From Amphibalanus amphitrite (taxonomy: Eukaryota; Arthropoda; Thecostraca; Balanomorpha; Balanidae), in assembly GCF_019059575.1 (NCBI RefSeq), contig NW_024881987.1, positions 372,001 through 436,000 of the forward strand: a stretch of 64,000 bases of DNA. The letters run 5' to 3'. The notes under the pieces are model-generated. The model was not told where the DNA came from. It made no database searches and saw only the letters and a program-made list of their open reading frames with translations. The position numbers and the translations under genes were made by a program. Shown one piece after another: positions 57,401-64,000 of this stretch (position 1 is the stretch's first letter; each line of letters begins with the position of its first letter).

Positions 57401-60400
57401 CCCCCCCGTTCCCCCGACTCTACTCCCACACCTACCCCCTCGGGATAATTCCGGGTTCGTCGGGTAGGAAAACTTGCCACTCTACTCCCCCCCCCCCCCA
57501 CAGAGCCATTTGGTATCGATCGGTGTTGATCCCGTGTCAATCGGTCGTCAATAAGCCGAGATATGCACGGCGAATTATTTCAATCGGCGTCGATCAGAAT
57601 CTTCAGAACGGAGGGACCCACACTCATTTCTGGCCGTATCTCACTTTTCCGAGATGTACGTCAAACTACGTATTTAAAACTACATATTCTACAGCCGAAT
57701 CTTCAAACTGGGGGTACCTCAGACCGTGGGAACGACTCGGCTCAGCACTGCCGCACGCGCATTCAGCGGCGGCTTGTCGATTTTTCGAGTGTCGGCTGCC
57801 GATCTCCCGAGAGCCGGCCACCTGTCAGCCGCCGCTCGGCTCTATGTTAAGCATATGGGGACGGCGAATTTCTCCCGGAGGGAAGCACCTCGCTCACAAA
57901 AGCACGTGAATTCAGCCGCATTCCATGTCTGTTGCAATGCTGAAGAGATATGTGTTTCCGCGGGTATCTCGCAAGCCCTAAGAGAAAAAGCTCGCTGCAA
58001 AAACTGAGCGTTTCAAATAACGCCAAATCCTAGTCAAATAGTATACTATACAAGATATCTTGGCTCGCTCCGCGTCGCTTTGGCCATAAAAAGATTCGGG
58101 AGAAAAATTGGGATCGAATGGTGTTTTCCCGGTGACGATCGGACGTCTAGAAGCTTCGATATTGGCGAAAAACTTGCTGAACTTGCAAAAGTACTTGGTA
58201 CATGCTTGGTACTTGCCAAAGTACTCGGTACTTGCCAAAGTACTTGGTACTTGCTTGGTATTTGCATAAGTACTCGGTATTTGCCAAAGTACTTGGTACT
58301 TGCTTGGTATTTCCATAAGTACTTGGTACTTGCTTGGTACTTGTAAAAGTACTTGGTACTTGCTTGGTACTTGCGAAAGTACTTGGTACTTGCACTCGCC
58401 CCCCTCCCCCGTTCCCCCGACTCTACTCCCACACCTACCCCGTCGGGATAATTCCGGGTTCGTCGGGTAGGAAAACTTGCCACTCTACTCCCCCCCTCCC
58501 CACAGAGCCATTTGGTATCGATCGGTGTTTATCCCGTGTCAATCGGTCGTCAATAAGCCGAGATATGCACGGCGAATTATTTCAATCGGCGTCGATCAGA
58601 ATCTTCAGAACGAAGGGACCCACACTCATTTCTGGCCGTATCTCACTTTTCCGAGATGTACGTCAAACTACGTATTTAAAACTACATATTCTACAGCCGA
58701 ATCTTCAAACTGGGGGTACCTCAGACCGTGGGAACGACTCGGCTCAGCACTGCCGCACGCGCATTCAGCGGCGGCTTGTCGATTTTTCGAGTGTCGGCTG
58801 CCGATCTCCCGAGAGCCGGCCACCTGTCAGCCGCCGCTCGGCTCTGTGTTAAGCATATGGGGACGGCGAATTTCTCCCGGAGGGAAGCACCTCGCTCACA
58901 AAAGCACGTGAATTCAGCCGCATTCCATGTCACGCGCAATGCTGAAGAGATATGTGTGCACGCAGCTATCTCGCAGGCCCTAAGAGAAAAAGCTCGCTGC
59001 AAAAACTGAGCGTTTCAAAAAACCCGAAATCCTAGTCAAATAGTATACTATACAAGATATCTTGGCTCGCTCCGCGTCGCTTTGGCAATCAAAGTATGAG
59101 GGAGAAAATTTGGGATCGATGGGTGTTTTTCCGGTGACGATCGGACGTCTAGAAGCTTCGATATTGGCGAAAAACTTGCTGAACTTGCAAAAGTACTTGG
59201 TACTTGCTTGGTACTTGCCAAAGTACTCGGTACTTGCCAAAGTACTTGGTACTTGCTTGGTATTTGCATAAGTACTCGGTATTTGCCAAAGTACTTGGTA
59301 CTTGCTTGGTATTTCCATAAGTACTTGGTACTTGCTTGGTACTTGTAAAAGTACTTGGTACTTGCTTGGTACTTGCGAAAGTACTTGGTACTTGCACTCG
59401 CCCCCCCCGTTCCCCCGACTCTACTCCCACACCTACCCCCTCGGGATAATTCCGGGTTCGTCGGGTAGGAAAACTTGCCACTCTACTCCCCCCCCCCCCC
59501 CCACAGAGCCATTTGGTATCGATCGGTGTTTATCCCGTGTCAATCGGTCGTCAATAAGCCGAGATATGCACGACGAATTATTTCAATCGGCGTCGATCAG
59601 AATCTTCAGAACGGAGGGACCCACACTCATTTCTGGCCGTATCTCACTTTTCCGAGATGTACGTCAAACTACGTATTTAAAACTACATATTCTACAGCCG
59701 AATCTTCAAACTGGGGGTACCTCAGACCGTGGGAACGACTCGGCTCAGCACTGCCGCACGCGCATTCAGCGGCGGGTTGTCGATTTTTCGAGTGTCGGCT
59801 GCCGATCTCCCGAGAGCCGGCCACCTGTCAGCCGCCGCTCGGCTCTGTGTTAAGCATATGGTGACGGCGAATTTCTCCGGAATGGAGGGACCGCCATCGA
59901 GTTTGTCACGTGAATTCAGCCGCATTCCATGTCACGCGCAATGCTGAAGAGATATGTGTGCACGCAGCTATCTCGCAAGCCCTAAGAGAAAAAGCTCGCT
60001 GCAAAAACTGAGCATTTCAAAAAACCCGAAATCCTACTCAAATAGTATACTATACAAGATATCTTGGCTCGCTCCGCGTCGCTTTGGCCATAAAAAGATT
60101 CGGGAGAAAATTTGGGATCGAATGGTGTTTTTCCGGTGACGATCGGACGTCTAGAAGCTTCGATATTGGCGAAAAACTTGCTGAACTTGCAAAAGTACTT
60201 AGTACTTGCCAAAGTACTCGGTACTTGCCAAAGTACTTGGTACTTGCATAAGTACTCGGTATCTGCCAAAGTACTTGGTACTTGCTTGGTATTTGCATAA
60301 GTACTTGGTACTTGCTTGGTACTTGTAAAAGTACTTGGTACTTGCTTGGTACTTGCGAAAGTACTTGGTACTTGCACTCACCCCCCCCGTTCCCCCGACT

Positions 60401-60857
60401 CTACTCCAACCCCTACCCCCTCGGGATAATTCCGGGTTCGTCGGGTAGGAAAACTTGCCACTCTATCCCCCCCCCCCCCGAGCCATTTGGTATCGATCGG
60501 TGTTTGTCTCGTGTCAATCGGTCGTCAATAAGCCGAGATATGCACGGCGAATTATTTGAATCGGCGCCGATCAGAATCTTCAGGACGGAAGTACCCACAC
60601 TCATTCCTGGCCGTATCTCACTTTTCCGAGATCTACGTCAAACTACGTATTTAAAACTACATATTCTACAGCCGAATCTTCCAACTGGGGGTACCTCACT
60701 CACAATCGCACGTGAATTCAGCCGCATTCCATGTCACGCGCAATGCTGAAGAGATATGTGTGCACGCAGATATCTCGTAAGCCCTAAGAGAAAAAGCTCG
60801 CTGCAAAAACTGAGCGTTTCAAAAAACCCGAAATCCTACTCAAATGGATATTTAAAT
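54423..60857. repeat. Tandem array of seven units of 0.8-1.0 kb, two size classes
   Basis: Units start at ACAAGATATCTTGGCTCGCT: 54423, 55420, 56222, 57050, 58050, 59052 and 60054 (spacings about 997, 802, 828, 1000, 1002, 1002 and a last of about 803). Long units hold an extra block of roughly 200 bp (GACCGTGGGAACGACTCGGC to GGAAGCACCTCGCTCAC) that short units lack, giving the order long, short, short, long, long, long, short. The sixth unit has a variant junction (GGAATGGAGGGACCGCC). Every unit holds an inner minisatellite, then a C-run, a second C-run, and a conserved tail. Many open frames arise in both strands from the repeat; none is called as a gene. Confidence 0.92.
54550..54770. repeat. 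Inner minisatellite AAGTACTTGGTACTTGC (first of seven blocks)
   Basis: Units of about 17-29 bp built from AGTACTTGGTACTTGCTTGG and AGTACTCGGTACTTGCC. The same block returns in each array unit (for example 55560-55735, 56360-56565, 57185-57393, 58190-58395, 59190-59397 and 60190-60377). The order of variants is largely kept, so whole units were duplicated after the minisatellite formed. Confidence 0.9.
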
Positions 60858-60949
60858 TAGCGCCGACTAGGCTGATGCCGTTTTACAGAGAGAACATGAA
60901 TTAAAAAGTGATGTGCAGGCAGGGATCGAACTCAATATCTCTTTGGGGG

Positions 60950-61990
60950 TGCCTGGACACCTAAATAATCTCCAGGGCACCCCCAAATACGACCTTAGCC
61001 CCCAAATGTTGAAGGGCGCCCCTCCGGAAACCAGAATATTCCGAACCCCCAGGGTCGATGGCGCCCCTGACGAGCCGCTGGCACCCACCTAAACGGAACA
61101 GTCGCCCCATTAAAGCTTGATGGCGCCCCTCTAGAGCACCCGGCGCCCCTCTGAAGTTCACAGCTGCCCCAATCGACCCACCCAAGATCGATCCCTGAAA
61201 CCACTGGCGCCCCTCTAAAGCACCCGCATTCTTCTCAAGATCACAGTCGCCCTATCCGAGATCAATAGCGCCCTCAAGAGCCACTAGCGCCCCACCCCCT
61301 TGAGACTGAAGTCGTCCCGCTTGAGACTTAAGTCGCCCCATTGGCCATTCAAGCCCAATGACGCCCCTCCAGAGCGTCCGGCCCGCTTCTGAAGATCACG
61401 CCCATCTAAACGAAGGTTACAGCTGCCCCATCTTAAGATCGATGGCAGCCCTCTGAAACCAATGGCGCCCTTCTAGACTACCCGGCACCCCTCTGAAAAT
61501 CACATTCGCCCCATCCGAGACAACGCCCCTGGAGACTACAGTCGGCCCACCCAAGCTCACGCCCCTCCAGAGCCTCCCTGCGGCGCCCTGCTGAAGGCAA
61601 CAGTGGCCCCATCCATGCCCAATGGCGCCCTTCAACGCCGTTCTAAAGATCACAGTCGCCCCATCAATCCTAGGTCGCTGGCGCCCCTCAAGAGCCACTG
61701 GCGCCCACCTGAACCGGGGCTTCAGTCGGCCCATCCTTAATCAATGGCGCCCCTCTGAAACCACTGATACTCCTCTGAAAATCCCAGTCGGACCATCCGA
61801 GATCAATGGCGCCCCTCCAGAGCGTCCGACGCCCTACTGAAGGCAGCAGTGACCCCATCCAAGCATTGCACCCCTCTAGAGCACCCGGTGCCCTTCTGAA
61901 GATCACATTCGCCCTATCCGAGGTCGTTGACGCCCTCCAGTAGTCACTGACGCGAAACTGCATGGGATACTTCGGTCGCCCCCCCCCCCC
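60950..61990. repeat. GC-rich minisatellite, TGGCGCCCCTC units
   Basis: Dozens of decayed units of about 28-35 bp, with cores GGCGCCCCTCTGAA, AGCACCCGGCGCCC and AGATCACAGTCGCCCCATCC. It ends in a C-run at about 61979-61992. No gene. Confidence 0.85.
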
Positions 61991-61992
61991 CC

Positions 61993-62295
61993 GAAACCAC
62001 TGACACTAGGCAATTATTTGACAATGGGGCTTTCTCATCGACACCAAGGGCCCTTTTCAAGATGCAGCAGCTAGGCGGCGCCGAGCTGGGCTTGGATGTG
62101 CCAAGCGTTCCTTATTAGGCATCCTTGTAAGTGCCACCCTCGTTGCGATACCGCCCCTCAATGCGACGCTGCCCCTTCACCGTACAATGCCATCCCTCAA
62201 TGCAAGTGGCGCCCCTCAGCGCTGTGCCGCCCATTATTGCCATGCCGACAGCGCCTAGCAGTGCGGTGCCGCCCCCAGCGTAAGCGCTTTTTTTA
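61993..62295. other. Spacer, no gene recognised
   Basis: It contains a few short GCCGCCCCTCAATGCGAC-like phrases, probably a decayed minisatellite similar to the preceding one. Confidence 0.4.
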
Positions 62296-63082
62296 TTGAA
62301 CCTGCTGGGAGTGTTTGAACACCCACTTCTAACTCAGCTTGTGGGCCATGTCGAGACACGCAGTAGGCGGCGTTCGAAAGAGTGTCAAAAACTATTACAA
62401 AACTACTTAGATCATTTTAAGGTTAGGTCGAACTGGTCGAAGGTCTGGTCAGGTCACCAGCGACAGCCGAAAATCAAATTTCGCCGATGTTGACATTTTT
62501 CGACAAAGCGGCGCATAAGTCAGGATTCAGAAAGAAATTGAACTACAGCGCCGCAGCAAAGCGCATATTCGATAGCTCTTTTTTATGCTCTCTCTTATTG
62601 ATTATCACTCAGATTTGACCTAAGGTAAACGTTTTAGCCTCAAAATATGCGTTTTCGCGGAGGACGTTTATCTGTAATACTTTTGGCTCAGACCTGCACG
62701 AGATTAGTTCAACCAGCATCGTGTTCCATTTTTCGAGACAGACGAGTCAAATGAACTAGAATTTGACATTAAAAGGGCATTTGAGAATTTGACCTAAGGT
62801 AAAGGTCATAACCTAACCGGTAAAGGTCATATTGCATATTAGTCGATCCATATTTTCGAGAAGGAAAATAATTATATAGGGTGTTTCATTGCTCTACCAT
62901 ATCTCTATCAAAAGTTATTGTCCAAAATCTACTGGAGACCTTTCATGACCTGAGATGACCTCAGTAACATAAAAGTGGTCACATCACGAGTGACATTTAC
63001 CGATTAAATGTGTCATATTTACCTGCATCCCGATGGTTGATGTTGTTTTCGTTCAGAAGAAGAGCATTTCAATTGTCTCCCA
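62296..63082. mobile_element. Element M, relative of G, interrupted by N
   Basis: It is related to the left half of G (for example GTTTGAACACCC, TTCGAAAGAG, TCGATAGC and AAGGTCATATTGCATATTAG). It has lost its G-run/C-run stretch and TTAA end. It breaks off at CCCATTAA, where N begins. Confidence 0.75.
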
Positions 63083-63086
63083 TTAA

Positions 63087-64000
63087 TCCGCGCCGTGCTG
63101 GAGGGGGGGGGCGGGGTTACGCCCCCTTAGGTTTTTTTCTTGCGAACATCTAAAAAACGGCGTCGCGCAGCGCCTGTGCTGTCTTTGGTACACCTGTTCA
63201 TACATCTTTTCTACACAGCTTGTTAAATTTCAGATGAGGGTCGTTCAAGGTCAGGTCACTAGGGCACGTCAAGTGACCTTACCTCAAAAAAGTTAAAAGA
63301 CCCGCTATAGCTACACCGACTGAACGATCACTTTTGAAACTTTTAGAGATTGATAAGACTAACAATATGCATAAAATGTTCATCTCGGACTTTTTATTTC
63401 TGTGACCAAAGGTCAGGTCAATTTTGGGACCTCAAGTCAGTGGGAGAAAAATGAAATGCGCCTCTTTTTGGACGAATGTCGTTTAAAACCCCCTTAAACA
63501 TCGGTTCATAGGTAAACATAGCACACTGAATCGTAAAAATGCACATGTGTCCTTTTATTCGCCCTTGAGGTCATCTCAGGTCATAAACGGTCACCTATTT
63601 TATCACCATAAACGTTTTTTTTTTGGCTTCAACTTTTGATAGAGACGTGCTAGAGCGGTGAAAACACGTCAGATGTGGTCAGCTCGACGATACGGATCGA
63701 CTGATCTGCAGAATGACCCTTTCTGGTCAGGTCATGACCTTGACCTGCGGTCAAATTTTTTAAAATAACCTTTCAAGGTCAACGTATAGTTCATTCGACG
63801 CGTCTCGACGAGAGGAACAAGAGGCAGGCCAAATAAATATCGTCACTGTCTTGAACCAAATGTTATTGCAGACAAACGCTTTTCATAAAAACTGTTATTT
63901 TTGGAATTTTTGCCCTCTGGAGGCTAAACCATTGACCTGAGATCAAATCCGAGAGCAATATTCAGAAAAGCCTGTAAAAGGGCTATCGAATGCGCTTTTC
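63087..64000. mobile_element. Element N of the TTAA family, runs off the right edge
   Basis: It starts TCCGCGCCGTGCTGG after TTAA (63083-63086), with a G-run/C-run hairpin near 63102-63127. From about 63600 it matches G in the opposite direction. It entered M at a TTAA. The right end is outside the window. Confidence 0.8.

Noticed and set aside
54423-60380. Repeated open frames with KYQASTKYF or VPSTFASTKQ units
   Set aside because: They come from the AAGTACTTGGTACTTGC minisatellite, which lacks stops in several frames on both strands, and they break at unit edges.
60900-60930. Possible tRNA B-box (GAGTTCGATCC on the minus strand)
   Set aside because: No A-box, acceptor stem or cloverleaf was found at the right distance.
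1-64000. CRISPR array, operon or prokaryotic island
   Set aside because: Tandem repeats here lack the repeat/unique-spacer form, and all recognised genes are spliced or eukaryotic transposon genes.
1-64000. LTR retroelement or Polinton
   Set aside because: No long direct terminal repeats with gag/pol, integrase, protein-primed polymerase or capsid-like frames were seen; the only reverse transcriptase is of LINE type.

Overview
This is animal nuclear DNA, most likely from an arthropod. It has spliced genes with GT-AG introns, signal peptides, one intron of about 14.5 kb and a heavy load of DNA transposons. A crustacean is plausible, but nothing in the window fixes the taxon. No bacterial gene, rRNA or convincing tRNA was seen.

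Two host genes can be built exon by exon. On the minus strand (1076-4524, running off the left edge) is a secreted leucine-rich-repeat protein of the artichoke/chaoptin kind. Its start codon is at 4524 and its leader exon probably lies near 5349-5660. On the plus strand (9536-37165) is a complete eight-exon gene for a 377-residue zona pellucida (ZP) domain protein. It has a signal peptide, a four-cysteine ZP-N half, a four-cysteine ZP-C half, an RRRRR furin-type site and a C-terminal hydrophobic tail like a GPI signal. The stretch between the two genes holds a cluster of CRE-like TGACGTCA/TGACGTGA motifs. A possible exon of a third gene, a small secreted or neuropeptide-like protein, lies on the minus strand at 51578-51705.

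The introns and the 3' flank are filled with mobile DNA. There is a 5'-truncated LINE (16.6-17.7 kb), a 1,600-bp hAT-like element with a perfect 8-bp target duplication (18904-20503), foldback elements (21.4 and 27.8 kb) and a Crypton tyrosine-recombinase gene (25.9-27.1 kb, antisense). There is also a large family of roughly 0.9-1.2 kb TTAA-flanked elements (21.9, 29.5, 33.4, 39.7, 40.9, 42.3, 44.3, 46.2, 49.2, 52.2 and 63.1 kb). From 39.7 to 50.4 kb these are nested several levels deep inside TA-flanked elements. From 54.4 to 60.9 kb lies a seven-unit tandem array, then a GC-rich minisatellite, then more TTAA elements to the right edge.

Three patterns stand out. (1) Each TTAA element carries just inside its ends a hairpin made of a G-run, a short variable palindrome and a C-run. 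The palindrome differs between elements, yet its pairing is kept. (2) Four splice junctions in the two host genes sit inside short tandem duplications that leave decoy splice sites in the neighbouring intron. One decoy is in frame and would add 47 residues. (3) The mobile elements hold many AGGTCA half-sites, including at least eight perfect AGGTCA-N-TGACCT inverted repeats, the idealised ecdysone-receptor target.
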